Under the pieces are notes generated by a model. The model saw only the letters and a list, made by a program, of their open reading frames with translations, searched no databases and was not told the DNA's origin. Below, in pieces: positions 1 to 8,771 of a stretch of DNA of 64,000 nt (position 1 is its first letter; each line of letters begins with the position of its first letter). The stretch is from Pseudomonas saponiphila (GTDB lineage: Bacteria; Pseudomonadota; Gammaproteobacteria; Pseudomonadales; Pseudomonadaceae): NCBI RefSeq assembly GCF_900105185.1, contig NZ_FNTJ01000001.1, forward strand, positions 1,847,501 to 1,911,500, read 5' to 3'. Made by a program: the position numbers and the translations under genes.

Positions 1-204
1 ACCGGCAAGAAGCATCAGTTGCGCGTGCACATGAGCGCACTGGGGGCTGCGATCTGCAACGACCCTTTCTACCCCGAGGTGCTCAAGGATGCCGAGGACG
101 ATCATGCCAGGCCGCTCAAGCTGTTGGCCCAGGGGCTGCGTTTCATCGATCCGCTGACCGGACAGGAGCGCGAGTTCGAAAGCCGCATCCGCCTGCAGTG
201 GTGA
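1..204 (+). CDS. RluA-family RNA pseudouridine synthase, C-terminal end (truncated by window edge)
   Basis: The reading frame is open from base 1 to the TGA at 202-204, so only the last 67 residues are present. They begin TGKKHQLRVHMSALG, the conserved C-terminal block of RluA/RsuA-type pseudouridine synthases (compare the TGRTHQIRVH pattern in RluA, RluC and RluD). This is followed by a short domain ending in an Arg/Gln-rich tail. Such enzymes convert a specific uridine in rRNA or tRNA to pseudouridine. The catalytic Asp motif lies upstream of the window, so the substrate subfamily cannot be decided. A strong terminator follows directly. Confidence 0.85.
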   Translation, partial: TGKKHQLRVHMSALGAAICNDPFYPEVLKDAEDDHARPLKLLAQGLRFIDPLTGQEREFESRIRLQW

Positions 205-226
205 AAACCGTTTCGCAGAAACAATA

Positions 227-250
227 AAACCCGCACCAGGCGGGTTTCAT
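227..250. terminator. Bidirectional Rho-independent terminator
   Basis: An 8-bp perfect inverted repeat, AAACCCGC / GCGGGTTT with a 5-nt loop, ends in T on one strand and begins with A on the other. It lies between the convergent pseudouridine synthase gene and the small lipoprotein gene and can serve both. Confidence 0.8.
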
Positions 251-276
251 TGCATGCAGATCGATAGCCGTTGGGC

Positions 277-498
277 TTACAGCTCCTTGACGGTACGGAC
301 CTGATCCTTGTTGATTCGGGTGCGCTTGCCGTCCAACTGCTCGAACTCGTAGAAACCCGAGTCCTTGTCGTATTTGGGGGTGTCGACGGCCTGGATTTCG
401 CGACCGTCATTCAAGGTGATCACTGATGGCGAAGCGCAACCAGCGAGCGTAGCCAGGCCCAGTGCGAGCATGAAAGTGGCGAGGGTCCGATGAGTCAT
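277..498 (-). CDS. YgdI/YgdR-type small lipoprotein (DUF903)
   Basis: This 73-residue protein has a short charged N-terminus, a hydrophobic signal segment and the lipobox LAGC near residue 21, so it should be lipidated at that Cys and exported. The mature part (VITLNDGREIQAVDTP..., then YEFEQLDGKRTRINKDQV) is the compact SH3-like fold of the YgdI/YgdR/DUF903 lipoproteins of gamma-proteobacteria, whose function is unknown. It stands alone, convergent with the upstream pseudouridine synthase gene. The start has a plausible GGAG-like RBS (gagacac). Family assignment is by motif recognition only. Confidence 0.85.
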   Translation of the reverse strand: MTHRTLATFMLALGLATLAGCASPSVITLNDGREIQAVDTPKYDKDSGFYEFEQLDGKRTRINKDQVRTVKEL

Positions 499-772
499 TG
501 TGTGTCTCCGAAATGAGTACTTTTGAGTGCTGGTCTTCAGACGTATGGAGCGTCTGCAAGTTCCTTGGTCGGGTGCATTCTGCCACGTTGCCAGACAGAT
601 CGTAGGCGTTAAGCGAGTTATCTTGATTTGTGTTGCGTGCCTGGTCTCGTAGGCGCATGCCTGGCCCTGGCGGCCCGCACAGTCCCCAGGGGGATTGCCG
701 GACGCCAGGGGCGGTGGGTCGGAGCGCTGTGATATAACACCGGGCTGTTTCTCTCACCTCAGGATCGAGCCT

Positions 773-1312
773 ATGAAAGCCAAGGCTGATGTACCTTTTG
801 TTCCCCTGAACATTGCGGTGTTGACCGTCAGTGATACCCGCACCCTGGAAACCGACACCTCCGGACAGGTCTTCGTCGAGCGTCTGGGCGCCGCAGGTCA
901 TCGTCTGGCCGCACGGGTGTTGCTCAAGGACGATCTGTACAAGATCCGCGCCCAGGTCGCCACCTGGATCGCCGACGAACAAGTGCAGGTGGTGCTGATC
1001 ACCGGCGGTACCGGCTTTACCGGTCGCGACAGCACTCCTGAAGCGGTGGCCTGTCTGCTGGACAAGCAGGTCGACGGTTTCGGTGAACTGTTCCGGCAGA
1101 TCTCGGTGGCCGACATCGGTACTTCCACCGTGCAGTCCCGCGCGCTGGCCGGGCTGGCCAACGGCACCCTGGTGTGCTGCCTGCCGGGCTCCACCAATGC
1201 AGTGCGCACCGGCTGGGATGGAATCCTCGCCGAGCAGCTGGATTCACGCCACCGGCCGTGCAATTTCGTTACCCATCTGAAACAGGTGGCGGCTTGTGAA
1301 TCCCGTGGGTAA
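773..1312 (+). CDS. moaB: Molybdenum cofactor biosynthesis protein MoaB
   Basis: The 179-residue protein has the MoaB/MogA fold. Diagnostic are IAVLTVSDTRTLETDTSG near the N-terminus, VLITGGTGFTGRDSTPEA in the middle (the molybdopterin-binding GGTG loop) and the late CCLPGSTNAVRTGWDGI block. The family adenylylates molybdopterin before molybdenum insertion. I chose the ATG at 773 because the homologous sequence starts there and an AGGA-like RBS precedes it; an in-frame start at 695 would add unrelated residues. The stop overlaps the GTG start of moeA by 17 bases, so the two genes are translationally coupled and act in consecutive steps. Confidence 0.93.
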   Translation: MKAKADVPFVPLNIAVLTVSDTRTLETDTSGQVFVERLGAAGHRLAARVLLKDDLYKIRAQVATWIADEQVQVVLITGGTGFTGRDSTPEAVACLLDKQVDGFGELFRQISVADIGTSTVQSRALAGLANGTLVCCLPGSTNAVRTGWDGILAEQLDSRHRPCNFVTHLKQVAACESRG

Positions 1313-2522
1313 GCCGGGCAAGCTCGGCGCCTTGATGCCGGTTGAGGAGGCGCTGGAGCGTTTGCTGGCCATGGCCGCGGCGGCGCCGATTGTCGAGCGT
1401 GAACAATTGCCCCTGGCGGCTACTCAGGGCCGGGTGCTGGCCGAGGCACTGATCTCCAGCCTGGACCTGCCGCCCTGGCCCAACAGCGCCATGGACGGCT
1501 ACGCCTTGCGCCTGGAGGACTGGAAGGGCGAGCCCTTGCCGGTCAGCCAGCGGATCTTCGCCGGACAGTCCCCCGAACCGTTGCAACCGGGAACCTGCGC
1601 GCGGATCTTTACCGGCGCGCCGGTGCCGGCCGGCGCGGATTGCGTTGAAATGCAGGAAAACGCCCAGGTTCAGGACGATCAGCGGGTGCTGTTCACTCAA
1701 TCCTTGAAGGTCGGCCAGAACATCCGTCCCCAGGGGCAGGAAACCACGGTGGGCGAGCAGGTGCTGGCGGCCGGGACACGGCTGGGGCCGATCGAGCAGG
1801 GGCTCGCGGCTTCCCTGGGATGTGCCGAACTGGCCGTGGTGCGGCGGGTCCGGGTGGCGGTGCTGTCCACCGGTGACGAGTTGGTGGAGCCGGGCCAGGC
1901 CCTGGGGCCCGGGCAGATCTACAACAGCAACCGGGTACTGCTGTGCAGCTGGTTGCAGCGCCTGGGCTGCGAAGTGCTGGACGCGGGCATCCTGCCCGAT
2001 GATCTGCCTGCGACCCGCCAGCGCCTGGCGGAGTTGGGCGAGGTCGATCTGATCCTCTCCACCGGCGGGGTGTCGGTGGGGGAGGCGGACTTTCTCGGTA
2101 TGGCCCTGCGGGAAGCCGGCGAACTGACGCTGTGGAAGCTGGCGATCAAACCCGGCAAGCCCCTGACCGTCGGCCATTTTCGCGGTGTGCCGGTGATTGG
2201 TCTGCCGGGCAACCCGGCTTCCACTCTGGTGACCTTCGCCCTGCTGGCGAGGCCCTATTTGCTCCGACGCCAGGGCGTGCAGCAGGTGCAGCCAATGCGC
2301 TTCCAGGTGCCTGGTGGTTTTGTCTGGCCCCAGCCGGGCAATCGTCGCGAGTACCTGCGCGGCCGCCTGGAGAACGGGCGAGCGATCATCTATCGCAACC
2401 AGAGCTCGGGGGTGTTGCGCAGCGCGGCTTGGGCGGAAGGGCTGGTGGAAGTGCTGGAAGGTCGGACCCTGGAAGAGGGCGATTGGGTCAGCTTCATCCC
2501 GTTGAGCGAGGTGCTGGATTGA
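1296..2522 (+). CDS. moeA: Molybdopterin molybdenumtransferase MoeA
   Basis: The 408-residue protein has the MoeA domain order: LMPVEEALERLLA at the start, PPWPNSAMDGYALR (substrate loop), RIFTGAPVPAGADCVEMQE, VAVLSTGDELVEPG and ILSTGGVSVGEADF (the MoaB-like subdomain), then KPGKPLTVG and VIGLPGNPAST. MoeA hydrolyses adenylated molybdopterin and inserts molybdate in the cytoplasm. The GTG at 1296 overlaps moaB; the in-frame ATG at 1335, which starts MPVEEAL, is an alternative that keeps all conserved blocks. No motif is missing. The next gene is on the opposite strand, so moaB-moeA forms a closed two-gene operon. Confidence 0.94.
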   Translation: MNPVGKPGKLGALMPVEEALERLLAMAAAAPIVEREQLPLAATQGRVLAEALISSLDLPPWPNSAMDGYALRLEDWKGEPLPVSQRIFAGQSPEPLQPGTCARIFTGAPVPAGADCVEMQENAQVQDDQRVLFTQSLKVGQNIRPQGQETTVGEQVLAAGTRLGPIEQGLAASLGCAELAVVRRVRVAVLSTGDELVEPGQALGPGQIYNSNRVLLCSWLQRLGCEVLDAGILPDDLPATRQRLAELGEVDLILSTGGVSVGEADFLGMALREAGELTLWKLAIKPGKPLTVGHFRGVPVIGLPGNPASTLVTFALLARPYLLRRQGVQQVQPMRFQVPGGFVWPQPGNRREYLRGRLENGRAIIYRNQSSGVLRSAAWAEGLVEVLEGRTLEEGDWVSFIPLSEVLD

Positions 2523-2565
2523 TCGAGCGCGGGGCCGCTTCGGTGTCGGGCCCGCGCCTCGTGGT

Positions 2566-2820
2566 TCAGCGCAGCAGGAGCAACAGCAGCAGGCCGAAAC
2601 GGCTGTGCAAACCCCAGCTCACCAGCCCCGCCAGTATCGAGGCGGCCAGCGTCAGCCAGCCCACGCCCTTGAGTATCGACAGCAGCCTGGAGTGATGCGC
2701 TTGCGCCTCGCACGAGAGTGGCAGCTCGAACTCCGGTGACGGGTGTCCCGTCAGCCAGGAGCTGTCCTTGATGCGGGTGAGGGGTGAATGCCCTCGTGGA
2801 TAAAACCCTTTGTCGTTCAT
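2566..2820 (-). CDS. Small hypothetical membrane protein
   Basis: This 84-residue protein starts at an ATG preceded by AGGGA. The N-terminal half is polar (MNDKGFYPRGHSPLTRIKDS). The C-terminal half, from about residue 47, holds one or two hydrophobic segments (GVGWLTLAASILAGLVSWGL, then a run of leucines). It looks like a tail-anchored inner-membrane protein. I do not recognise a family. It lies downstream of, and on the same strand as, the mannose-1-phosphate guanylyltransferase gene but about 170 bases away, with its own upstream gap. The coding call rests on ORF integrity, RBS and strand context. Confidence 0.6.
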   Translation of the reverse strand: MNDKGFYPRGHSPLTRIKDSSWLTGHPSPEFELPLSCEAQAHHSRLLSILKGVGWLTLAASILAGLVSWGLHSRFGLLLLLLLR

Positions 2821-2994
2821 GACGATTCACTTCCCTGTATGAGGCATCAGTGCCTGGCATGCACAGTCACTGATTGGCTCGACAGGGTCAATTCAGGCAA
2901 TTCTCATTCTGCGGTCAGAAAATTTACTTTAAATCCTGCACCTTTTTTCCGGTCCTCAGGGCTGGCGGGCCGGACTCATGGGCTCGACGCTATT

Positions 2995-4452
2995 TCAGCG
3001 GGTGCCAGGGGTGATCGGGGCCCGGCCATACAGGTCGTTGAAGCGCACGATGTCGTCTTCGCCCAGGTATTCGCCGCTTTGTACTTCAATCATGACCAGA
3101 TCGATGACTCCGGGATTGCTCAACTGGTGGGGGCGCCCGGGTTTGATAAAGGTCGATTCATTGGTGTCGAGCAGCAGTTCGTCTTCTCCGTTGATCACCC
3201 GGGCCATGCCGCTGACCACGATCCAGTGCTCGCTGCGGTGGTGATGCATCTGCAGGGACAGTGAGGCGCCGGGCTTGACCTCGATGCGCTTGATCTTGAA
3301 GCGCGGCCCTTCCTCGAGCACGGTGTAGGCGCCCCAGGGGCGGTTCACGGTGCGGTGCAGCCGGTAGGCATCGTGGCCCAGGCGCTTGAGCTCCTGGGCG
3401 ATCAGTTTGACGTCCTGGCTGCGCTTGCCATCGGCGATCAGCAGCGCGTCCGGGGTGTCGACGATGATCAGGTTGTCCAGGCCGACGGCGCCTACCAGGC
3501 GCTGGCGCGAATCGATGTAGCAATTGCTGACCTCGTGCAGCACGGTTTCACCGGTGCACTGGTTGCCCTGTTCGTCCGCCGGGATCAGCTCGCGCACCGC
3601 CTGCCAGGAGCCGATATCGCTCCAGCCGAGCTGGCAGGGCACCACGGCGACTTTCTTCGAGCGTTCCATCACCGCGTAGTCGATGGAGATGTCCGGCGCC
3701 TGGGCGAAGCTGTCGCTCTCCAGTTCCACTTGCAACTCGTGCGGGCCTTCCTTGCGGTAGCTGCGCTCCAGGCAGTGCTCGACGGCGCTGAGCACTTGCG
3801 GCACGAACTCCCGCAGCTCCTGAAGTATCACGTCGGCGCGCATGCAGAACATTCCGCCATTCCACAGATGCTGGCCACCCTCGACGTAGCGCTGGGCCGT
3901 GGCGGCATCGGGTTTCTCGATAAAGCGCCTGACCTGGAAGCTGTGGTCGTTCAGAGCCTGACCTTTCTCGATATAGCCGAAGCCGGTTTCCGCATGGGTG
4001 GGCACCAGGCCGAAGGTTACCAGCCTGCCTTGTTCGGCCAGAGGCCGGGCGTTGTCCACCGCGGCGACAAATGCCGCGACATCCTTGATCAGGTGGTCGG
4101 CAGGCAGTATCAGCAGTTGTGCGTCAGCACCATAGCGTTGACTGACGTGCAGCGCCGCAGCAGCGATGGCCGGCGCGGTGTTGCGGCCAAAGGGTTCGAG
4201 GATGAAGTCCAGCTCGATCCGGGTCTGGTTCAGCGGACGGTAGTCGTCCAGGGTGCGGAAGAACACTTCACGGTTGGTCACCGTCAGCAGCCGCTCGACG
4301 TCCTTGAGGGCGGCAGCGCGGGCGAAGGTTTTCTGCAGCAGGCTGTCGCCGTCGGGCAGGCGCATGAAGGGTTTGGGCGTGGCCTCGCGGGATACCGGCC
4401 ACAGGCGGGCGCCGGCGCCGCCAGCAATGATGCAGGGAATGAGAGTGCTCAC
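2995..4452 (-). CDS. Bifunctional mannose-1-phosphate guanylyltransferase / mannose-6-phosphate isomerase (AlgA/XanB/PslB type)
   Basis: The 485-residue type II PMI/GMP protein begins PCIIAGGAGARLWPVSREA, the nucleotidyltransferase GGxGxRLWPxSR signature, followed by PKPFMRL, QLLILPADHLI and FGYIEKG with FIEKPD. The C-terminal cupin carries RPWGAYTVLEEG, LSLQMHHHRSEHWIVVSGMA (metal-binding His pairs) and the FIKPGRPHQLSNPG block. The enzyme interconverts fructose-6-P and mannose-6-P and makes GDP-mannose for exopolysaccharide or O-antigen. The start is GTG at 4452. It stands outside any polysaccharide cluster here, so it could be the algA, pslB or wbpW type; I give no symbol. Confidence 0.92.
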   Translation of the reverse strand: MSTLIPCIIAGGAGARLWPVSREATPKPFMRLPDGDSLLQKTFARAAALKDVERLLTVTNREVFFRTLDDYRPLNQTRIELDFILEPFGRNTAPAIAAAALHVSQRYGADAQLLILPADHLIKDVAAFVAAVDNARPLAEQGRLVTFGLVPTHAETGFGYIEKGQALNDHSFQVRRFIEKPDAATAQRYVEGGQHLWNGGMFCMRADVILQELREFVPQVLSAVEHCLERSYRKEGPHELQVELESDSFAQAPDISIDYAVMERSKKVAVVPCQLGWSDIGSWQAVRELIPADEQGNQCTGETVLHEVSNCYIDSRQRLVGAVGLDNLIIVDTPDALLIADGKRSQDVKLIAQELKRLGHDAYRLHRTVNRPWGAYTVLEEGPRFKIKRIEVKPGASLSLQMHHHRSEHWIVVSGMARVINGEDELLLDTNESTFIKPGRPHQLSNPGVIDLVMIEVQSGEYLGEDDIVRFNDLYGRAPITPGTR

Positions 4453-4786
4453 TCAGTAGGTCTCGCGGGACATGATGATGGGCGCCATGGTGCGCCAGTG
4501 GATGCACAGATCAAAGCGGATTGAGCAGTTTTCGCTGTGGCGCGAAGGGATTTCGCCAGGTTGGGTGATTTTTCCGGGCTGTCGGTTGAGGTCGCTCAGC
4601 CATCGGTTGCGCCAGCCAGGGGCAAGCGGCTGCAGGTGCTGAGGGGGCGGCAGCAGACTCATCCTGATCAGAGACGGGCCGCCCTGACAGATCCGCCGCC
4701 GGTAAAAATTAATCGACGGGACAGACTTTTTTCGCCTTGCCCAGGGTCAACATCCTTCAAGGATTCAATAACCGGAGTCATGGCTG
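4453..4786. other. Intergenic region between divergent genes
   Basis: These 334 bases separate two divergent genes and so must hold both promoters. The segment around 4700-4735 is locally AT-rich (a GTAAAAATTAATCG stretch) and could carry the rightward promoter. I see no convincing -35/-10 pair, repeat or RNA gene. A four-codon frame beginning at the ATG at 4780 overlaps the yegS start and is probably not meaningful. Confidence 0.4.
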
Positions 4787-5686
4787 ATGAGTGAGCGCAA
4801 GGCATTGCTGATACTGCACGGCAAACAAGCCCTCAACGAAGAGGTCCGCGCGGCGGTCGAGGCCAAGCGGGCCGAGGGCTGGGCGTTGTCGGTGCGGCTG
4901 ACCTGGGAGGCGGGGGATGCCCGGCGCCTGGTAAATGAAGGGCTGGCCGCCGGCCACACGCGGCTGATTGCCGGGGGCGGTGATGGCACTTTGCGTGACA
5001 TCGCCGAGGCCCTGGCCAACGCGCCGAATCCGGCCAGCCTGGTGCTGTTGCCACTGGGCACGGCCAATGACTTCGCCCGCGCCGCCGGGGTGCCACTGGA
5101 GCCAGCCGCTGCCCTGGAACTGCTGGAGGTTGCTCCTCGGGCGGTCGATTTGGGGGAGGTGGGCGGGCAGATATTCCTCAACATGGCCACCGGCGGCTTC
5201 GGCAGTCAGGTGACCGCCAACACCTCGGAAGACCTGAAGAAAGTCCTCGGCGGCGCTGCTTATCTGTTTACCGGGCTGTCGCGCTTTGCCGAGTTGAGCG
5301 CGGCCTATGGCGAGTTGCAGGGGCCGGATTTCCACTGGCGTGGCGAACTCCTGGCCCTGGGCATCGGCAATGGCCGTCAGGCGGGGGGCGGGCATGAGCT
5401 GTGTCCGGGTGCCCTGGCGGATGACGGTTTGCTGGATATCAGCATCCTGCCGGCCCCGCAGGAACTGGTGGGCACGTTGAAGAACCTGCTGGCCGGCGGC
5501 CTGGGGATCGACAACATGTTTGTTCGCGCGCGTCTGCCCTGGGTCGAGATCAAGGCTTCGCGGGGGCTGGACATCAATCTCGATGGCGAGCCGCTGCAGG
5601 GCGACACCTTGCGCTTCAGCGCACGTCCGGCGGCCTTGCAGGTGCACTTGCCGGCGGACTCGCCGTTGCTCGGCGGTACGCCTTAG
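4787..5686 (+). CDS. yegS: YegS-like lipid kinase (diacylglycerol kinase catalytic domain)
   Basis: The 299-residue protein has the DAGK/sphingosine kinase fold. Key motifs are ALLILHGKQALNEEVRAAV at the start, LIAGGGDGTLRDIAEAL (the GGDGT nucleotide-binding motif near residue 65), LVLLPLGTANDFARA (the GTANDFAR motif near residue 90), then IFLNMATGGFGSQVT and the C-terminal LDINLDGEPLQGD block. The family phosphorylates membrane lipids such as phosphatidylglycerol. The ATG at 4787 has GGAG ten bases upstream. The stop codon lies one base from the 3' end of the convergent response-regulator gene, with no room for a terminator. Confidence 0.9.
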   Translation: MSERKALLILHGKQALNEEVRAAVEAKRAEGWALSVRLTWEAGDARRLVNEGLAAGHTRLIAGGGDGTLRDIAEALANAPNPASLVLLPLGTANDFARAAGVPLEPAAALELLEVAPRAVDLGEVGGQIFLNMATGGFGSQVTANTSEDLKKVLGGAAYLFTGLSRFAELSAAYGELQGPDFHWRGELLALGIGNGRQAGGGHELCPGALADDGLLDISILPAPQELVGTLKNLLAGGLGIDNMFVRARLPWVEIKASRGLDINLDGEPLQGDTLRFSARPAALQVHLPADSPLLGGTP

Positions 5687-5687
5687 G

Positions 5688-6347
5688 TCAGTCGTCGAGG
5701 CTGATGATCTGTTCGCGCACGGCGAACAGCACCAGGCCGGCGACATCGAAGATCTGCAGGCGTTTCATGATCTGCGAACGGTGGGTTTCCACGGTCTTGA
5801 TGCTCAGACCCAGGCCCAGGGCTATCTCCCGGGTGGACTTGCCGCGCACGATCAGCCGCAGGATTTCCAGTTGGCGGGCGGTCAGGTTGTGATTGTCCAC
5901 CGGCTGCGGCGTGTGTTTCTGGGCCCGGGTCAGGGCCTGGGTGATCACTGTGTGGGCGATGGCCGGGCTCAGGTAGCGTTCGTTGTTGCGCAGGGCTTCC
6001 AAGGCATGTTCCAGCTCGGTGGCGGTGGTGTCCTTGAGCAGGTAGCCATGGGCGCCGGACTCCAGGGCCTGCATGATCAGGGCCGGATCGGTGTGCATCG
6101 AGAGGATCAGGACCTTGCTTTGCGGGTGCAGCGCCTTGAGCCGGCGCAAGGCGTCGAGGCCGCCGATGCGCTTCATCGACAGGTCCAGCAGGATGATGTC
6201 CGGGCGCAACTGCTCGACCATTTCCAGCAGGTGCGCGCCGTCGTCGGCCTCGCCGATCACCGCGTATCCGGGAATGTCCATGACCAGGGCTCGCACGCCA
6301 GCCCGGATGAGCGAGTGGTCATCCACCAAGAGTAAATTACAGGTCAA
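5688..6347 (-). CDS. NarL/FixJ-family response regulator
   Basis: The 219-residue protein has an N-terminal receiver domain (LLLVDDHSLIRAGVRAL; phospho-acceptor Asp in IILLDLSM near residue 55; Lys in GYLLKDTT near residue 104) and a C-terminal LuxR-type helix-turn-helix (NLTARQLEILRLIVRGKSTR, LGLSIKTVETHRSQIMKRL). It should be a DNA-binding transcription factor activated by phosphorylation. Its ATG overlaps the stop of the upstream kinase gene in an ATGA arrangement, so the kinase-regulator pair is cotranslated and presumably cognate. The signal and targets are not visible in the sequence. Confidence 0.9.
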   Translation of the reverse strand: MTCNLLLVDDHSLIRAGVRALVMDIPGYAVIGEADDGAHLLEMVEQLRPDIILLDLSMKRIGGLDALRRLKALHPQSKVLILSMHTDPALIMQALESGAHGYLLKDTTATELEHALEALRNNERYLSPAIAHTVITQALTRAQKHTPQPVDNHNLTARQLEILRLIVRGKSTREIALGLGLSIKTVETHRSQIMKRLQIFDVAGLVLFAVREQIISLDD

Positions 6348-7252
6348 TGGGAAACCTTATTCGTGCTGGCCCGTTCCAGAGTGCGGGGGGCCCAGGGAAA
6401 GAGTGCTTCGATCTGGGTGCCTTGGTCGGCTTCGCTGGTGACTTTCAGCAGGCCGCCCAGTTGGCTGATTCGTTCCTGCATCCCGGCCATGCCGCGCTGG
6501 CCCTGGGCCCCCGGATCGCTGGCTGGGGCGAATCCCTGGCCGTCGTCGCTGATGAACAGCGAGAGGCCTTCGGGCAAGCGCTGCAGGCGCACCAGCAGAT
6601 TCTTGGCCCGGGCATGACGCAGCATGTTGGTCACGGCTTCCTGGGTGATGCGAAACGCCGCCACCGCCATCTCCTCGGGAATTCCCGTCAGGCGCTGGCG
6701 GCATTCCAGGCTCCAGTGCACCGAAGTGTTTTCCAGGGTCTTGAGCAGATGGGCGCGCAGACTGGCTTCCAGGCCCAGGCTGGTCAGTTGCCGGGGGTTG
6801 AGAATGGCGGACACGTCGCGAACCTTGGCCAGAGTCTCTTCCAGGGTGGTGGCGAGCACGGTGCAGGGTTGCTGCAAGTCTTCCGGCAGGCGGCGCTTGA
6901 GCCAGTCAGTCTGCAACTTGGCCGCGGTCAGCAGTTGGCCAATGTCGTCGTGCAGCTCCCGGCTCAGGCGGTGGCGTTCATTTTCCTTGACCTTGAGCAG
7001 GCGCTCGGCCAGTTCCTGAGGCTGGAATCGGATGGACTTTCGCGAAGAACCGTAGTGCATCCAGATGCAGGCCAGCGCCGCGATATTGACTAAAAGCAGG
7101 GGCAGGGGCACGGGGCGGCCCAGGCTGTAGATCAGCACATTGCCCAGGCTTGAGCCGGAGCACAGCAACAGGCTGAACCAACGCAGGTGATCACGGGAGG
7201 GAGGCCAAGAGAAGAATGACTTGAGGCTGGCGTACATAGCGGATGGAGCCAA
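6344..7252 (-). CDS. Membrane sensor histidine kinase (HisKA_3 / NarX-UhpB type)
   Basis: The 302-residue protein has two or so N-terminal hydrophobic segments (LRWFSLLLCSGSSLGNVLIY and LPLLLVNIAALACIWMHYG, residues about 23-65). The dimerisation/phosphoacceptor motif is ENERHRLSRELHDDIGQLLT, with the phospho-His near residue 101. The HATPase_c domain includes FRITQEAVTNMLRHARA and LFISDDGQGFAP. It has no recognisable large periplasmic or PAS domain, so any sensing is likely done by the short membrane region. It overlaps the downstream response-regulator gene by 4 bases and should phosphorylate that protein. The start at 7252 is the most upstream ATG; a start a few codons later cannot be excluded. 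Confidence 0.88.
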   Translation of the reverse strand: MAPSAMYASLKSFFSWPPSRDHLRWFSLLLCSGSSLGNVLIYSLGRPVPLPLLLVNIAALACIWMHYGSSRKSIRFQPQELAERLLKVKENERHRLSRELHDDIGQLLTAAKLQTDWLKRRLPEDLQQPCTVLATTLEETLAKVRDVSAILNPRQLTSLGLEASLRAHLLKTLENTSVHWSLECRQRLTGIPEEMAVAAFRITQEAVTNMLRHARAKNLLVRLQRLPEGLSLFISDDGQGFAPASDPGAQGQRGMAGMQERISQLGGLLKVTSEADQGTQIEALFPWAPRTLERASTNKVSH

Positions 7253-7770
7253 TGAATGTTCGCTGCGAAGTGCCCGGTCAGGTATGGATGACGAGGCTTG
7301 TTTGAGAAACAGTATTATTTGAATTGCCGGCTTCGATCAATGCAGTGTGTTGCTCTTGCAGAAGCCGCGTAGTGACTGTCGACATTGGAATCAAAGTGCC
7401 ATTATCTGGGTCCGTTTATCCGCCGCATAATACCACCGAACATACCGTTGGTCGCGTTTATGCGCGCAGGTATATATGTCTTAAAAGTCAGGAATATCGG
7501 GCTCAGGCACGTTTGTGCCAGGTACTCTGCGGGTTTTGGAGGGCCAAGTGCCAATAGGACTTTTCGTTGAATTTGCGCGTGCAAATATGGATTGGAACTG
7601 TAAGTCCGGCCGGTGCTAGTTGGTTTTTTTGCAACGATGCTGTCGTTGTTGAGTATGAAATATTCAATAACGACTCATTACTTGTCCTTGGGCCTTATGT
7701 TGTATCGATATTCTGTGTTGGCGATCGAAGATAGCGGCTTTATCGGCCACCGGTTGGCGCAAGTGCACTT
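7253..7770. other. AT-rich intergenic region, no gene recognised
   Basis: These 518 bases are visibly lower in GC than the flanking genes, particularly 7560-7740. Short open frames exist on both strands (for example 7324-7557 and 7402-7584), but they lack an RBS and protein-like composition. The right end lies downstream of the leftward Hpt-like gene; the left end must hold the promoter of the leftward kinase gene. I see no clear terminator with a T-run. Confidence 0.4.
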
Positions 7771-8208
7771 TCAATGGCTGCAGGACGGGTAGGCGCAGGT
7801 GCAGTTCTGTGTCACTTGTTGGGTAAGCTCGCCGATCAGCATGAGCTGTTCGCTGTCATCCAGATTGAGTTGGCCATTGTGCGGATCGACCAGTTCCAGT
7901 TGCCAGGCCATCAGGGTCAGGCAGCTCCTCAAGGCATCGAGGATCGGGTCGTTGAGGTCCACCGGGTGCGCGGTGCGTTCGAGCACGCCGTGGATGTGCA
8001 AGGCGAACTCGGCCAGCGGACTGATGGCGTGGCGCGCTGCGATCTGGGCCAGGGACTGCAGGCTGGCGAGCAGGCAGTTGATTGCCTCTTCGTCGTTTCT
8101 GATCAGGTTCAGATGGCTCAGGCAATCTTCCGATTTCGCCAGCAGGGCCTGGGCTTCGAGCAGGAACTCAGGCAGGGGGGGCGCGCATTCGTGGCTGTCC
8201 TTTAGCAT
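7771..8208 (-). CDS. Hypothetical helical protein, possibly Hpt-like
   Basis: The protein is 145 residues from the ATG at 8208, which has GGAG six bases upstream; the in-frame ATG at 8220 has no RBS. It looks almost entirely alpha-helical (PEFLLEAQALLAKSEDCLSH, INCLLASLQSLAQIAARHAI, SPLAEFALHIHGVLERTA). The spacing of these helices recalls histidine phosphotransfer domains, with RHAISPLAEFALHIHGVL at the position of the usual HTLKGSAxxxG...L block. However, the canonical HxxKG is not present, so phosphotransfer is unproven. The C-terminus has two Cys and two His (NCTCAYPSCSH). It lies near cheV, which makes a signalling role thinkable but not demonstrated. Confidence 0.6.
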   Translation of the reverse strand: MLKDSHECAPPLPEFLLEAQALLAKSEDCLSHLNLIRNDEEAINCLLASLQSLAQIAARHAISPLAEFALHIHGVLERTAHPVDLNDPILDALRSCLTLMAWQLELVDPHNGQLNLDDSEQLMLIGELTQQVTQNCTCAYPSCSH

Positions 8209-8771
8209 GCTTATCTCCATGACTTCGTGTCCGATGAGGGGATAGGGCTCTGGCTGAAGGGGGTTAAGGTATGGTGCGCTTTTTCAAATTGTATATAGGA
8301 TAATTCTGATTTTATTTCCGGGGTTGCAGCCGCAAGCGAGAGACTATTCTCATCGTTTTCGAACGCTGCCCAAATACCGGCCACAGCCATGCGGCGCATG
8401 GGCGCTGGGGCGTGATGAGCAAGGGTGTTTAGGCTTGAAAGGGTGCTGGGCCACCTTTCTGCGGTCACAAACAAAAGCCTGACTCCGTTCATGCAATGAG
8501 AATGGCGTCACATTAATGGCTATTGGATATCGCGAATATCAGGATGGTCCTGATTGTTGCTAGGGGAAACCCTTAGGCGAAGGAACTCCACGCCGAGAAT
8601 AAGGTCGCGCCGTCGGAGACAGGTGTCGCTGAATTGACGGCCTCAGTAAAGCATGATGTTAATGTGACATCAATGGCTTTCATATGGCAATTTGCATGTG
8701 GGTCAAGATACGGCGCAGCCCGCCGATATCTGTCTTTAGTGAATTCATCAGAACAAGCCCAGGAGTCATCA
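8209..8771. other. Intergenic region between the Hpt-like gene and cheV
   Basis: About 560 bases separate divergent genes. The part at 8275-8345 is AT-rich and probably contains the leftward promoter, though no confident -35/-10 pair could be read. The right part holds the sigma-28 promoter annotated separately. Small open frames on the minus strand (8211-8492, 8573-8791) lack RBSs and convincing protein sequence. Confidence 0.45.
8703..8729 (+). promoter_or_regulatory. FliA (sigma-28) promoter for cheV
   Basis: The sequence TCAAGATA, 11 bases, GCCGATAT closely matches the motility sigma factor consensus TAAAGTTT-N11-GCCGATAA, with the correct spacing. It sits about 43 bases before the cheV start codon. 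Control of chemotaxis genes by FliA is well established in flagellated gamma-proteobacteria; its use here is inferred from the match. Confidence 0.75.

Noticed and set aside
2880..2935. Possible Fur box (AATTCTCATT) upstream of the small membrane protein gene
   Set aside because: Only one half-site matches and no promoter overlaps it convincingly.
3355..4524. 389-codon plus-strand frame opposite the mannose-1-phosphate guanylyltransferase gene
   Set aside because: No family motif and a clear conserved enzyme on the other strand.
7324..7584. Overlapping 60-77-codon frames in the AT-rich gap
   Set aside because: No RBS, no protein-like composition and coding potential on both strands at once; treated as non-coding.
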